From an uncultured Blautia sp. (lineage in GTDB: Bacteria > Bacillota > Clostridia > Lachnospirales > Lachnospiraceae), in the NCBI GenBank assembly GCA_900543715.1, contig UQSX01000087.1, forward strand, positions 1-12,006: a stretch of DNA of 12,006 nt. Reading direction: 5' to 3'. The notes under the pieces were generated by a model. It had not been told where the DNA came from, searched no databases, and saw nothing but the letters and a program-made list of their open reading frames with translations. Both the position numbers and the translations under genes were made by a program. Shown here piece after piece: positions 11,978 to 12,006 of this stretch. The first letter of the stretch is position 1, and each line of letters starts with the position of its first letter.

Positions 11978-12006
11978 GGTAGGCAATCAAGGGGCGACAG
12001 CAAGGA

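Overview
The window looks like a Gram-positive gut Firmicute, probably a Lachnospiraceae-type Clostridia. The S2 and EF-Ts sequences, the strong AGGAGG ribosome binding sites and the style of the mobile genes all point that way. It joins three kinds of DNA: a core chromosomal operon, the left part of an integrative and conjugative element (ICE), and a small cargo block that has broken one ICE gene.

Region 1 (1-1625) is chromosome: the 3' part of rpsB (S2), complete tsf (EF-Ts) and a good intrinsic terminator. In many Firmicutes pyrH comes next. Here a 250-base AT-rich non-coding stretch (about 1625-1880) follows, with repeated TTTTCGTAAT motifs and a distant 13-base inverted repeat, and then the ICE genes begin, all on the plus strand.

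Region 2 (1882-10536) is the maintenance and DNA-transfer-entry half of an ICE of the Tn1549/CTn type. In order it holds parA, parB, a small membrane protein gene, a Cys-rich protein gene, ssb, an unrecognised small protein gene, two tandem genes with RepA_N-type initiator domains, a dnaC-like helicase loader, pcfB (DUF3801), the virD4/traG coupling protein gene, and a truncated maff2. ParA/ParB would segregate the circular form. RepA, DnaC and SSB would replicate it. PcfB and VirD4 would deliver the processed strand to the secretion channel. Relaxase, VirB4, VirB6/TrbL, NlpC/P60 and integrase genes are not in this window and would lie further right.

The best hidden structure is inside the second repA. 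Five consecutive 23-base direct repeats (6601-6715), followed by three AT-rich 15-base repeats (6724-6768), sit in the linker between the initiator domain and the C-terminal domain. As 23 is not a multiple of 3, the DNA is conserved while the reading frame shifts from unit to unit. This is what an iteron origin embedded in a RepA_N gene should look like. A second signal is a perfect 27-base palindrome inside parB (3106-3132), a candidate ParB site.

Region 3 (about 10521-12006) is cargo. Maff2 loses its C-terminal half after GNDNPGAN. A fresh promoter with a perfect 16-base-arm palindrome then drives a three-gene operon: a four-TM membrane protein, an XRE regulator and a SpoIIM-family membrane protein. 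The window ends in a GC-rich segment (11898-11977) with three nested inverted repeats, of a kind that could be an oriT or a structured RNA. The block may be the left part of an integrative mobilizable element inserted in maff2, but no recombinase is visible to prove it.
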